A stretch of 64,000 nt of DNA from Thiothrix sp. (GCA_020442915.1 JAGRJD010000001.1:93919-157918), one strand, 5' to 3'; numbered from the stretch's first letter, positions 56,266 through 64,000 are shown. Notes: generated by a model not told the origin, from the sequence alone. A program made the numbers and translations.

Positions 56266-56460
56266 CTAGTCAGTTAAAAAGAGCATCAGGATACCAGCAA
56301 GCATGCTGGCAAGACCAACCCATCTGAGGTTTTTTTCTGGCTGGGTGGCCAGCTGCAGGTACAGGTTTTTCACCCGGTCGGGGAGCATGAACGGCAGCAG
56401 GCCCTCCAGAATGAGCAGGAGGGCCAGTGCGTTCAGAAAGTCCTGCCAGCCGACATTCAC
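56266..56460 (-). CDS. DUF2065 (YjeT-like) small membrane protein
   Basis: A 64-aa protein with two hydrophobic segments (ALALLLILEGLLPFML and WVGLASMLAGILMLFL) and the conserved PDRVKNLYLQLATQPEKNLRWVGL stretch between them. The GTG start overlaps the hflC stop (GTGA). E. coli yjeT sits in the same place after hflC. Its role is not established. Confidence 0.9.
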   Translation of the reverse strand: MNVGWQDFLNALALLLILEGLLPFMLPDRVKNLYLQLATQPEKNLRWVGLASMLAGILMLFLTD

Positions 56461-57659
56461 CGGGGATTCGATTCAGCCGGAAGACTGACCGAAACCGGAG
56501 GAAGCGGGGGCACGATAACCGGTGCTGTGCTGGTGTTGCCCGTGACGGCTGCTGCCGGAACGACCGGCAGCGGGGGAGCGATGACCGGTACCGTGGTTGA
56601 TGCCGCAGCCGGTCGCGGTTGTGCCGGCGTAACCGTTGCCGGTTGCGCAGGTGCCGCAATGGTCGTGGCTGGTTTTGCGGTGCTGGCCGCTCCGGTGGCT
56701 GACGCGGCGGCAGGCGCAGGTTTTGCTGCCATGGGTACAGGCGGCTCGGGCATGGCTGCCGGTACGGGGACAGCAGCCAGTGCTGGCCGCCCGGAAGTGG
56801 CGTTCATGTTGCCGAAATAGCGGAAGAACTCGGAATCCGGCTCCAGCACCAGCATGTCCCCCGGCTTGCCCAGGGTATTGCGGTAGGCAGACAGGCTGCG
56901 GTAGAAGGAATAGAACTCCACATCCTGCTGATAGGCCCTGGCATAGGTTTCTGCCGCCTTGGCATCACCGGCACCCCGGATGGTTTCAGACTCACGGTAG
57001 GCCTCGGCCATGATCACGGTGGCTTCACGATCTGCAGCAGCGCGGATTTTTTCTGACTCCTCCTTGCCGCGTGAACGGAAGTCCTGGGCGACCCGCTCCC
57101 GTTCGGAACGCATGCGGGCAAAGACCGATTCACTGACCTGCTCCGGGAAGTCGATTTTGCTGACCCGCACGTCAACAATGTTGATGCCGAGCTGACTCGC
57201 TATTTCGTTGGATTTGACTTCCAGCCCCTGCATGATGTCGTCACGCTGGTCGGACAGGGCCTCCTCAATGGTCCGGCGGCTGAACTCGTTGCGCAGGCCA
57301 TCCTTCATGATGTCTTCCAGACGCCGTTCCGCGTTGAGCTGGATACCGCTGGTGGCACGGTAATAGGTGGCGACATCCTGAATCTGCCACTTGACAAAAA
57401 AATCGACCAGAACATATTTCTTTTCCCCGGTCAGAAAGCGCTCCGAGTTGGCATTCAGGTTCTGAATCGGTTTGGGAAACTTGCTGATGGTCTCAATAAA
57501 GGGCAGTTTGAAGTGCAGGCCCGGTTCCTGGTTGTCCTGCACGATTTCCCGGAACTTGAACTTGATGGCCAGCTCACGCTCGCTCACGGTATAGGCCATG
57601 GACCAGACCAGCAGAAAGACGGCGATAACAGCGCCGATAATCAGGTTTTTCCTGTCCAT
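56457..57659 (-). CDS. hflC: HflC, modulator of FtsH protease, with long C-terminal tail
   Basis: A 400-aa band-7/SPFH protein. One N-terminal membrane helix (LIIGAVIAVFLLVWSMAYTV) is followed by the periplasmic SPFH domain (KFREIVQDNQEPGLHFKLPF, VDFFVKWQIQDVATYYRA, VRVSKIDFPEQVSESVFARMRSERERVAQDFRSRG) and ends its usual region at FYSFYRSLSAYRNTLG and MLVLEPDSEFFRYF. HflC is normally 290-335 aa; here about 120 residues rich in Ala, Pro, Val and Thr follow, with a repeated VPVIAPPLPVVPA/APVIVPPLPPVSV unit. It overlaps the hflK stop. With HflK it forms the ring complex around FtsH. Confidence 0.93.
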   Translation of the reverse strand: MDRKNLIIGAVIAVFLLVWSMAYTVSERELAIKFKFREIVQDNQEPGLHFKLPFIETISKFPKPIQNLNANSERFLTGEKKYVLVDFFVKWQIQDVATYYRATSGIQLNAERRLEDIMKDGLRNEFSRRTIEEALSDQRDDIMQGLEVKSNEIASQLGINIVDVRVSKIDFPEQVSESVFARMRSERERVAQDFRSRGKEESEKIRAAADREATVIMAEAYRESETIRGAGDAKAAETYARAYQQDVEFYSFYRSLSAYRNTLGKPGDMLVLEPDSEFFRYFGNMNATSGRPALAAVPVPAAMPEPPVPMAAKPAPAAASATGAASTAKPATTIAAPAQPATVTPAQPRPAAASTTVPVIAPPLPVVPAAAVTGNTSTAPVIVPPLPPVSVSLPAESNPR

Positions 57660-58849
57660 CAGGGGCGAACCTCCCTTGTTGTGCTGCCGGAAAGGTTACG
57701 GGGCTGGCGCCCGCCGGTGCTGCTGCGGCTGCCGGTACTGGCCAGCGGTGCAGCCAGCTGTGCCGGGGCGGGTATGTCACCGGTGGTTTTGCTGCCGTTG
57801 AGCTGGTCCAGTGGCAGGTACAGCAGGTTGTTGCTCTGGCTGTCAATCACCACCTTGCGGCTGTCGGCCATCACGGTTTCCATGGTTTCCAGGTACAGGC
57901 GCTCACGGGTGACATCCGGAGCCTTGAGGTACTCAGTGCTCAACTGACTGAAGCGGGCTGCATCACCCTCGGCACGTGCCGTGGTCTGTGCCTGGTAGGC
58001 ATTGGCCTCTTCCAGCAGGCGGGCAGCCTGGCCACGGGCTTCAGGCAGAACAGCCTTGGCATAGGTGTCGGCTTCGTTCTGGTAGCGATTGGCATCCTCA
58101 CGTGCGCGGTTGGCATCGTCAAAGGCATCCTTGACCTCCTGGGGGGCTTCGGCGTAGGTGAGGTTGACCTTGATGATTTGCAGACCGGCCTGATAACTGT
58201 CAAGCAGTATCTGCATCAGGCGCTGGGCATCCGTGGCAATCTGCTCCCGGCCTTCGCGCAGAATGAAATCCATGGTATTGCGTCCCACCACCTCGCGTGT
58301 CGTGCTGCGCATCACCTGGTACAGGGTACCGCGTGACTGATCCAGCAGGTCATCCGGGCGCTCAACCTTGAAAGCGTAATCCACGGCATTATTGATCTTG
58401 TACTGCACCGTGACCGCAATATCGATGATGTTTTCATCCTTGGTCAGCATGGTGCTGCGGTCCTGGGCACTGCGGTTCTGGGCCACATTCAGGGTCGTGA
58501 CCGTCTCGATGGGGTAAGGCAGGTGCCAGTGCAAGCCCGGGCCGGTGGTGTCGGTATAGGCCCCGAAGCGGGTCACCAGACCCTGCTGGCTGGCGTCAAC
58601 GGTGTAAAAGCCCGAGAACAGCCATCCTGCGATCAGAAGTGCTGCCAGTACAATGATACCTTTGGCTCCGCCCGGTACCGGATTACTGCTGCCGGAACCA
58701 CCGCCACGTCTGCCGCCACCAAACAGGCCACCCAGTTTCTTGCTCAACTGACTGATCAGTTCCTCGGCACTCTGGCTGCCTGTATTCCTGTTTTTCCCTG
58801 TCCAGGGATCTTTCTGATTACCGTTACCACCCGGTTCATTCCAGGGCAT
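57659..58849 (-). CDS. hflK: HflK, modulator of FtsH protease
   Basis: A 396-aa SPFH protein, partner of HflC. A Gly-rich cytoplasmic start (MPWNEPGGNGNQKDPWTG, GGLFGGGRRGGGSGS) leads to the membrane helix IIVLAALLIAGWLFSGFYTV and the SPFH domain (GLHWHLPYPIETVTTLNVAQNR, MLTKDENIIDIAVTVQYKI, VLPEARGQAARLLEEANAY). A Ser/Thr-rich tail follows. First gene of the operon, with AGGAG before the ATG and a promoter at 58908-58936. hflX and hfq, often upstream, are replaced by a divergent mtfA. Confidence 0.95.
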   Translation of the reverse strand: MPWNEPGGNGNQKDPWTGKNRNTGSQSAEELISQLSKKLGGLFGGGRRGGGSGSSNPVPGGAKGIIVLAALLIAGWLFSGFYTVDASQQGLVTRFGAYTDTTGPGLHWHLPYPIETVTTLNVAQNRSAQDRSTMLTKDENIIDIAVTVQYKINNAVDYAFKVERPDDLLDQSRGTLYQVMRSTTREVVGRNTMDFILREGREQIATDAQRLMQILLDSYQAGLQIIKVNLTYAEAPQEVKDAFDDANRAREDANRYQNEADTYAKAVLPEARGQAARLLEEANAYQAQTTARAEGDAARFSQLSTEYLKAPDVTRERLYLETMETVMADSRKVVIDSQSNNLLYLPLDQLNGSKTTGDIPAPAQLAAPLASTGSRSSTGGRQPRNLSGSTTREVRP

Positions 58850-58907
58850 TGAAAACTCCTGATCTGGATTTGTCTTTGAAATTCACGCGCGACAATTACA
58901 GTGGCGC

Positions 58908-58936
58908 ATTGTATGCAGGTGTCCGGTCTGCCGCAA
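58908..58936 (-). promoter_or_regulatory. Likely promoter of the hflKC-hisZ-purA operon
   Basis: On the minus strand -35 TTGCGG (58931-58936), a 17-bp spacer and -10 TACAAT (58908-58913), about 58 bp before hflK. The -35 box is weak; the -10 is one base from consensus. Confidence 0.5.
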
Positions 58937-59215
58937 CCGCTGATAAATTCCACCCGAATCCGACATGATACCGAGGGAAGTTTTGTCAGCCGGTCTCCTG
59001 TGTGCCCAGCATAGCAGAGTGTCAGGCCGGACACCGAACTCACCTGAAAAAAAACAGGGGTTTGGAAAGGGAACATAGGGATAATGCCCCTTTTCCCCCC
59101 AATGCATCTCGGGGTGGCGCGCAGGAGAGATTTATTGGCTCCTGTCCCCCTAGGGGCTTGAAAAAAAGTCTGGCGGCATTCATCTTCCGGGTATTGCTCG
59201 CGCCGGATTTATACC
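58937..59215. other. Rest of the hflK-mtfA divergent region
   Basis: It contains a Pu/Py-rich possible stem (GGAAAGGG near 59063 with CCCCTTTTCC near 59087), a hairpin CAGGAG...CTCCTG (59122-59144) and the palindrome CCCCTAGGGG (59147-59156) followed by GCTTGAAAAAAA. No gene is evident. The signals may belong to the mtfA promoter or leader. Confidence 0.35.
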
Positions 59216-60040
59216 ATGCCCATGCCTGACCTGTCCCTGTTATTGTTGCTTGCCATCATTCTGGCCGGACTGACTTTCATCCTGCTGCCCTGGTACCGCC
59301 TGCGCAAGGTCCTGCAGCAGCCGTTTCCGGAACACTGGCGACGGATTCTGGCACACAATTTTCCGGTTTACCGGCGCATGCCCACCGATCTGCAGATGCA
59401 GCTGAAAAAACTGATCCAGCGCTTCCTGCATGAAAAGGAGTTCCTTGGTTGTGCCGGGCAGGCAATCGATGATGAAGTGCGGGTCACGATTGCCGCCAGC
59501 GCCTGCATCCTGCTGCTGAACCGGCGCACCAGTGTGTATGCCGGGCTCAGGTACATCCTGGTTTACCCGGAAGCCTTTGTGGTCGAGCGGGAACAGGTGG
59601 ACGGGAGCGGGCTGCATGCCGGCAGCCGTCGGGGCCTGCTGGGCGAATCCTGGAGCAACGGCAAGGTTATCCTGTCCTGGGCCGATGTACGGTTCGGGAA
59701 CCGGATTTTCAACGATGGACAGAATGTTGGTCTGCATGAATTTGCCCACCAGCTTGACCACGAAACCGGGGCCACCACCGGAGTCCCTCTGCTGGGCAAA
59801 TCCAGCCGTTACCGGCGCTGGGCACGGGTTATGACCCGTGAATTCGAGACCTTGCAGCGGGCTGCCTTCAATGGCGACCCGACCCTGCTGAGCCAGTATG
59901 GTGCCACCGAGCCTGCAGAGTTTTTTGCCGTGGTGACAGAGGTGTTCTTCGAGCAGCCACGCGAACTGGCCGAACAGCATCCGGCGCTGTTCGGGGAGCT
60001 GGGTCAGTATTACCGGGTTGATCCGCGTGAGTGGATTTAG
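59216..60040 (+). CDS. mtfA: MtfA-type zinc peptidase
   Basis: A 274-aa protein of the MtfA (Mlc titration factor A) M90 peptidase family. An N-terminal hydrophobic helix (LSLLLLLAIILAGLTFILLPW) precedes the conserved body: KKLIQRFLHEKEFLGCAGQAIDDEVRVTIAA, VEREQVDGSGLHAGSRRGLLGESW, the zinc site VGLHEFAHQLDHETG (HExxH) and EFFAVVTEVFFEQPRELAEQHP with the third ligand region. In E. coli MtfA binds the glucose repressor Mlc and has aminopeptidase activity. The membrane helix is a common variant in this family. Two ATGs (59216, 59222) are possible starts. Confidence 0.9.
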   Translation: MPMPDLSLLLLLAIILAGLTFILLPWYRLRKVLQQPFPEHWRRILAHNFPVYRRMPTDLQMQLKKLIQRFLHEKEFLGCAGQAIDDEVRVTIAASACILLLNRRTSVYAGLRYILVYPEAFVVEREQVDGSGLHAGSRRGLLGESWSNGKVILSWADVRFGNRIFNDGQNVGLHEFAHQLDHETGATTGVPLLGKSSRYRRWARVMTREFETLQRAAFNGDPTLLSQYGATEPAEFFAVVTEVFFEQPRELAEQHPALFGELGQYYRVDPREWI

Positions 60041-60079
60041 CTGCCGGGCAACAAGCTTGTCATCTTCCTGTTTTTCAAG

Positions 60080-60658
60080 CTATATTATTGGATCACGCAT
60101 GCAGAAACTTTCCTGCACACCATAACGGAATATCTGGCCCAAGATTTGCCGTGCCTTCCGGGTCGTGTCCCCTACCCGTTTTTCCATGCGCCGAAGAACC
60201 TGCAGGACTTCAGGGGGTTCAATCTCATTGATTGGTCGACTCCCCATCCATGGAAGAACATTCTTTCGAAGAATCCGCTCAACGGACTTCTTGTGTGACT
60301 CGCTCCAGTGCTGCGACTCATAAGCCCGCCATGCTTCTGCCACGGATGCAAAGGTGTTGGTGTGATGACGGATGGATTCCAGCTTTTCACGATCCTTGGC
60401 CGCCTTCGGATCGATACCTTCTGCCAGCCATTTCCGCGCCTGCTGATGCAGCTCCCGCGCCTGTACCAGACTGACAGCAGGATAGACACCCAGCGCCAGC
60501 GTTTTCTGTTTACCGTCATACCGATATGAGTAACGCCAATACTTCCCGGACTCGTTCACCAGCAGAAACAGCCCGCCGCCGTCAGCAATCTTTACCGGCT
60601 TGCTGCCACTTGTCGGCTTGGCATTTTGCACGGTTTTATCAGTGATCTTGTTCCTCAT
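60080..60658 (-). pseudogene. Truncated P4-type tyrosine integrase next to tRNA-Arg
   Basis: 192 residues remain of an integrase that should be about 400. The N-terminal arm-binding domain is intact (KITDKTVQNAKPTSGSKPVKIADGGGLFLLV, KTLALGVYPAVSLVQAREL), as is the SAM-like core-binding domain (VAEAWRAYESQHWSESHKKSVERILRKNVLPWMG). It stops after GVQESFCMRDPII, so the whole catalytic domain with the Arg-His-Arg-Tyr set is gone. It points away from the 3' end of tRNA-Arg 160 bp upstream, the usual layout of an integrated element. It is a scar of a lost island; mtfA ends 40 bp beyond. Confidence 0.85.
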
Positions 60659-60659
60659 G

Positions 60660-60707
60660 TTGGTATCTGCCCTTGTTGGTATGTGGAGATACCAACAGAT
60701 ATACCAA
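60660..60707. repeat. Four TTGGTAT/ATACCAA heptamers before the integrase remnant
   Basis: Copies at 60660-60666 and 60676-60682 (TTGGTAT) and at 60689-60695 and 60701-60707 (ATACCAA) form two direct pairs facing each other. The first touches the integrase start codon. They look like arm-type integrase binding sites or an operator for integrase autoregulation. Confidence 0.6.
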
Positions 60708-60821
60708 CAAAATAGCTGCTTTTCACTGTGCAAATTAGATTAACGTAGACAACAGGAAACCGGCAAACCCTTGTCAGGCTTGCTTTTCATAGGCTTTCTT
60801 GGGGGTATTCAGAGGGGTAGA

Positions 60822-60898
60822 TGGCGCACCCTAGAGGATTCGAACCTCTGACCTTTGCCTCCGGAGGGCAACGCTCTATCCAGCTGAGCTAAGGGTGC
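60822..60898 (-). tRNA. tRNA-Arg (anticodon CCG)
   Basis: A 77-nt tRNA on the minus strand with encoded CCA. Acceptor stem GCACCCT/AGGGTGC, D-arm AGCTCAGCTGGATAGAGC, anticodon loop CTCCGGA (CCG, reading CGG) and T-arm AGAGGTTCGAATCCTCT all pair. The 3' end faces the integrase remnant, so it served as an integration site. I found no second copy of the 3' end in the window. Confidence 0.97.
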
Positions 60899-61020
60899 CA
60901 AGAAGGACCGTATCATACCGGAGCTTTGATACAGAGTCCATGACTGAGATGAGCATCTGTCCGCATTGACAATTCACAAGATTCCACAGCTACCCCATGG
61001 TTTAAGGGATACAATTCCCC

Positions 61021-61026
61021 TATAAT
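61021..61026 (+). promoter_or_regulatory. Consensus -10 box before the triheme cytochrome gene
   Basis: TATAAT within CCCCTATAATCCCC, 77 bp before the GTG start. The -35 region at 17 bp spacing (TGGTTT) is poor. The second cytochrome gene has the same CCCTATAAT word at 62511-62518. Confidence 0.45.
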
Positions 61027-61102
61027 CCCCCACGAACATAATCCTGTCACGGGATTTCATCTTTTGGCACCCCTGTTCCAGCAAAGTTTTAGGAGGAAAG
61101 CT

Positions 61103-62395
61103 GTGGCCACTGCTCAACACGACAACTATGCCAAACCCATGATGTATGCGGGTGTTTCGCTCGCCTTGATCCTGTTTGCCTCCGTCCTGGACTCCTGCAG
61201 CTCTCCGAGCGAAGAGGAAAAAGCCGCTGCCAAGGCCGCCGCCGCCAGCACAGCCCCCCAGAAGCCGCGGGCGCAGGCTCTGGCAGAGGCTGCCTCGGAA
61301 AACATCAAACCGATTGGTACCGTGGTTTCCGTTGACAAGGCGGCCCCCAAAGTCGTGCGCAGTGGCGAAGAGGTCTACCAGGCTGTCTGCCTGGCCTGTC
61401 ATGCCGCCGGGGTACTGAATGCTCCCAAGCTGGAAGCAGGGGCATGGGATGAGCGTATCGGCAAGGGCCTGGATGGCCTGTTAAAGGATGCCATCAACGG
61501 ATTGAATGCCATGCCGCCCCGTGGTGGCAACCCGAACGTGACGGATGATGAGCTCAAGGCCGCCATTCTTTATATGACAAACACAGCCGGCTATCACCTT
61601 GAGGATGGTGCGGCAGCGGCCAATGCGACCCAGACAGGGCAGACCGGTGCAGCCTCCCCTGCTGCCGATGTGGCCCCGGCGACCGACACTGCAGCAGCCC
61701 CTGCACCGGCTGTGGCTGAAGCCCCCCAGACTTCCGAGACACCGGCTGCAGCTTCTGCACCGGAAGCCCCTGTTGCCCGGCAGCAAGCTACAGCCATTGC
61801 CATCAATGGTGAACAGGTCTACCGCAGCGTGTGCTTTACCTGCCACGATGTCGGCATCGCCAACTCACCGCTGCTGGGTGACAAGACCGTCTGGAGCGAG
61901 CGCCTGGCTGCAGCTGGTATTGATGGCCTTTACAACAGTGTCCTGAACGGCAAAGGCACCATGCCCGCCGGTGGCGGCAATCCGGCCCTGTCCCGGGAAC
62001 AGATCACTGCAGCTGTCGACTTCATGCTGGATAACGCCGGCGTGGCTGCTGATGCAGCGGCTGCCTCGTCCGAAACGGGACCCACTGCCACGCCGGAACC
62101 ACAGCCAGCCGCCGAACCCGCCCCGGTACAACAGCAGCTAGCGGCAGCACCGGCTATTGATGGTGAAAAGGTTTACCGCAGTCTGTGTTTCTCCTGCCAT
62201 GATGCCGGTATCGCCAACGCCCCCAAACTGGGCGACAAGGCTGCTTGGGAGCCGCGTCTGGCAGCAGGCATGGAAACGGTCTATGCATTCTCTATCAACG
62301 GCCTGAATGTCATGCCACCCAAAGGGGGCAATCCGGCCCTGTCCGATGATGAAGTCAAGGCTGCCGTTGACTGGATGGTCGGCCACGTCCAGTGA
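61103..62395 (+). CDS. Triheme cytochrome c5 family protein
   Basis: A 430-aa protein with three c5-type domains, each with one CxxCH heme site (CLACH, CFTCH, CFSCH) and a Met ligand in a MPPRGGNP, MPAGGGNP or MPPKGGNP loop. Domains are separated by Ala/Pro/Thr-rich linkers of 50-60 residues. An N-terminal helix (MMYAGVSLALILFASVLDSC) anchors it in the inner membrane or, through the Cys, perhaps as a lipoprotein. The GTG start at 61103 follows AGGAGGA. It probably shuttles electrons in the periplasm to a terminal oxidase or denitrification enzyme. The monoheme relative downstream is separated by a terminator. Confidence 0.92.
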   Translation: MATAQHDNYAKPMMYAGVSLALILFASVLDSCSSPSEEEKAAAKAAAASTAPQKPRAQALAEAASENIKPIGTVVSVDKAAPKVVRSGEEVYQAVCLACHAAGVLNAPKLEAGAWDERIGKGLDGLLKDAINGLNAMPPRGGNPNVTDDELKAAILYMTNTAGYHLEDGAAAANATQTGQTGAASPAADVAPATDTAAAPAPAVAEAPQTSETPAAASAPEAPVARQQATAIAINGEQVYRSVCFTCHDVGIANSPLLGDKTVWSERLAAAGIDGLYNSVLNGKGTMPAGGGNPALSREQITAAVDFMLDNAGVAADAAAASSETGPTATPEPQPAAEPAPVQQQLAAAPAIDGEKVYRSLCFSCHDAGIANAPKLGDKAAWEPRLAAGMETVYAFSINGLNVMPPKGGNPALSDDEVKAAVDWMVGHVQ

Positions 62396-62412
62396 CATCC
62401 GCCGAATACCGC

Positions 62413-62450
62413 CAGAGGGTACAGCCATACCAGCCGGTACCCTCTGTTTT
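62413..62450 (+). terminator. Rho-independent terminator after the triheme cytochrome gene
   Basis: A 10-bp perfect stem CAGAGGGTAC/GTACCCTCTG with a 14-nt loop, followed by TTTT. It starts 18 bp after the stop codon. Confidence 0.75.
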
Positions 62451-62512
62451 CGCCATGCCAAACCTGATATTCCTCAAAGTTCCCGACAAGTGGCTGGCGT
62501 ATATTAGCTCCC

Positions 62513-62518
62513 TATAAT
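62513..62518 (+). promoter_or_regulatory. Consensus -10 box before the monoheme cytochrome gene
   Basis: TATAAT, 62 bp before the GTG start; no good -35 box stands 16-18 bp upstream. With the terminator just before it, this suggests separate transcription from the triheme gene. Confidence 0.45.
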
Positions 62519-62580
62519 AGAATGCAGCGCCTGCTGTACCCGTTTTACAGATTCATTGCCGTTCTGCACAGGAGATTAAT

Positions 62581-63057
62581 GTGGCAAAACCTGTCAAAGA
62601 CCCTCTCGCAATGCCGATACTGGCGAGTGGCTCCGTCCTGCTACTGCTGGCCGTACTGTTCCTGCTGTCCAGCCTCGCCAGCACCATCAGCCAGAACAGT
62701 GTCCGCCATGGTCCGGATACCGGCCTGTCCTCCCCGGCGGTGGAGCAAAACCTGAAACCACTGGGGACGGTTGTGACCGTGGACAAAACCATTGCCCCCA
62801 AAGTCCGCTCAGGGCAGGAAATATTTGCAGCAACCTGCACCGCCTGTCACACCAGCGGTGTTCTGGGAGCTCCAAAGCTGGATCAGGCCGACTGGACAGC
62901 CCGTATCGGCAATGGCCTGCAAGGGCTGATGAACTCGGCCCTGCAGGGCAAGGGCCAGATGCCGGCCAGAGGCGGCAACCCCAGCCTCACGGATGAAGAA
63001 GTACAGGCTGCCGTCAACTACATGCTGGACCAGGCTGGCGTCAAACTGGCCAACTGA
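62581..63057 (+). CDS. Cytochrome c5, membrane-anchored, monoheme
   Basis: A 158-aa protein with an N-terminal membrane helix (ILASGSVLLLLAVLFLLSSLAS) and one c5 domain: heme site CTACH and Met ligand loop MPARGGNP. The start of the domain (LKPLGTVVTVDKTIAPKVRSGQEIF) is nearly the same as the corresponding region of the triheme protein, so the two genes arose by duplication. The GTG start follows AGGAG at a suitable distance. It likely passes electrons between the bc1 complex and a periplasmic or membrane acceptor. Confidence 0.92.
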   Translation: MAKPVKDPLAMPILASGSVLLLLAVLFLLSSLASTISQNSVRHGPDTGLSSPAVEQNLKPLGTVVTVDKTIAPKVRSGQEIFAATCTACHTSGVLGAPKLDQADWTARIGNGLQGLMNSALQGKGQMPARGGNPSLTDEEVQAAVNYMLDQAGVKLAN

Positions 63058-63501
63058 CCCCCAACTCGGCCAGACGGCTGATGGTACCTCCCTTCCCCTC
63101 CCTGTCCCTGCCTTGATGGCGGCTGGTCCTTGCCAGTCGCCCCCCCCCTTCATGAACACCACCCTACCAACGGCAGTTTTTTTCCGACAACTTGTGAGCG
63201 TCCTCCATGGCCATCCGCTCATTGTCGCAACTTATCCCTTACTAACAATGACTTAATCACAAGTTAAGAAACTGCTTAAAATTCACTCTTGCATGGCACT
63301 GTTTTTCATAATACTTTCTATTTACAGAATCAATCAAACTAATAGATAAACTTACGCAATATTTACGGTATGATTGGGACTGTTACTTGGCGTTTTTCAC
63401 TGCTCAGCGTTTAATAAAAAGCACAATTTTTGGACAATTCAGCCAAACACAAAAAAACAAAACCGAATTACTGGGACTTGCATAAAAATCTGGAGGGCAG
63501 C
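63058..63501. other. AT-rich intergenic region
   Basis: 444 bp. Near its left end is a 9-bp stem GGCGGCTGG/CCAGTCGCC (63118-63141, one G-T pair) that may end the cytochrome transcript. From 63230 on the sequence turns AT-rich, with TATGAT at 63369-63374 as a possible -10 box but no matching -35. I see no gene in it. It probably carries the promoter of the small exported protein. Confidence 0.4.
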
Positions 63502-63840
63502 ATGAATTCTGTAAATAAGGGAACTTCCATCATTCTTACCATTCTCGGCCTCAGCCTGGCAGCCACTGATACCCTGGCAGCCAGCCTGCAGGGTGCAACC
63601 GGGCAACTCAACCTCTCGGCCACCATTGGTGACGTACCGGCATTTCGCACCATCAGCTGGAGTGTCATGCGTCAGGATGATGATGACGAAATCATCCGGA
63701 CAGTGCACCGGCACAGTGCCGTTATCGACCTGGAGCCTGGCATTTATCGGGTCAACACCACGCTGCAGGACAAAACCCGTACCAACCGGATCGTCATCAA
63801 GGAGGGGGCCAAGCACACCCTGATGGTGAAGCTGGACTGA
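63502..63840 (+). CDS. Small exported protein of unknown function
   Basis: A 112-aa protein with a signal peptide (TSIILTILGLSLAATDTLAA). The mature part of about 85 residues is beta-rich and acidic in the middle (MRQDDDDEIIRTVHRH) and includes VIDLEPGIYRVNTTL and IVIKEGAKHTLMVKLD, a pattern seen in small immunoglobulin-like periplasmic domains. CTGGAGGG precedes the ATG at 63502. I do not recognise the family. It stands alone after an AT-rich leader. Confidence 0.65.
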   Translation: MNSVNKGTSIILTILGLSLAATDTLAASLQGATGQLNLSATIGDVPAFRTISWSVMRQDDDDEIIRTVHRHSAVIDLEPGIYRVNTTLQDKTRTNRIVIKEGAKHTLMVKLD

Positions 63841-63947
63841 CTTCCCGGGCGGTCGTGGCCTGACTGGCAGGCTGGACGCCCCTGAAAAGTTTCGTTAAAA
63901 ACCCATTGCCTGAAAGCCAACTAGATCAATCCTAAAAATAAACCGTG

Positions 63948-63990
63948 GCTTCCCAGGAAGCTGCGCATTTCCGGCCTAGTGCCGGAAATG
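63948..63990. repeat. Two adjacent hairpins at the right edge
   Basis: GCTTCC-CA-GGAAGC (63948-63961) and a 10-bp perfect stem CATTTCCGGC/GCCGGAAATG with a CTAGT loop (63966-63990). They lie 108-150 bp past the last gene; role unclear, and the region continues outside the window. Confidence 0.45.
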
Positions 63991-64000
63991 GCGCATGCCG

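Overview
The window is about 64 kb of gene-dense, GC-rich bacterial chromosome. Several arrangements point to a betaproteobacterium, possibly Neisseriales: hflK-hflC-DUF2065-hisZ-purA in one operon, a short BirA without a DNA-binding domain followed by coaX and a SPOR protein, and a pair of cytochrome c5 genes. This is an inference from gene content and order, because no 16S or other taxonomic marker is present.

Layout. 1-4.2 kb: a leftward catabolic operon with a TRAP transporter (DctP, DctQ, DctM), a DapA-family lyase and the start of an aldehyde dehydrogenase that runs off the left edge. 4.5-7.0 kb: a TSUP permease and an MFS exporter. 7.1-16.8 kb: the centrepiece, a tightly overlapping leftward operon for tryptophan/anthranilate breakdown by the CoA-thioester route. 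In transcription order it encodes 2-aminobenzoyl-CoA monooxygenase/reductase, SDR, MarR regulator, enoyl-CoA hydratase, acyl-CoA dehydrogenase, one 936-residue polypeptide that joins 2-aminobenzoate-CoA ligase to kynureninase, tryptophan 2,3-dioxygenase and a RidA protein. A perfect 31-bp palindrome overlaps the -35 box of its promoter. 17-30 kb: housekeeping genes (mltA, rlmKL, birA, coaX, ribE), two gene fossils and a hybrid-kinase/LuxR pair. 28.7-36.7 kb: a secreted crystallin-fold protein, an unlisted 51-aa CcoQ-like protein, a GGDEF-EAL protein, an oligopeptide-type binding protein and a CHA-aldolase-type enzyme. 36.9-44.8 kb: a BaeSR-like two-component system, a molybdopterin oxidoreductase and a MoxR/DUF2201-VWA pair. 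44.8-53.4 kb: a DsbA-like protein, a GNAT, a two-subunit molybdenum hydroxylase (IorAB type), a DUF192 lipoprotein, a PotF-like protein, an FKBP, rpe and a dienelactone hydrolase. 53.7-58.8 kb: the hflK-hflC-DUF2065-hisZ-purA operon. 59-60.9 kb: mtfA and a broken integrase beside tRNA-Arg(CCG). 61-63.8 kb: a triheme and a monoheme cytochrome c5 and a small exported protein.

How the main system fits together. KynA would make N-formylkynurenine. The kynureninase half of the fusion would release anthranilate, which the ligase half of the same chain can activate to 2-aminobenzoyl-CoA. The flavoprotein monooxygenase/reductase would dearomatise it, and the SDR, hydratase and dehydrogenase would carry out beta-oxidation-like steps. 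RidA could help remove the enamine nitrogen. Kynurenine formamidase (KynB), needed between KynA and kynureninase, is not encoded in this window. The ligase-kynureninase fusion is the strongest candidate here for an unusual or undescribed arrangement. Function is inferred from motifs and gene order only.
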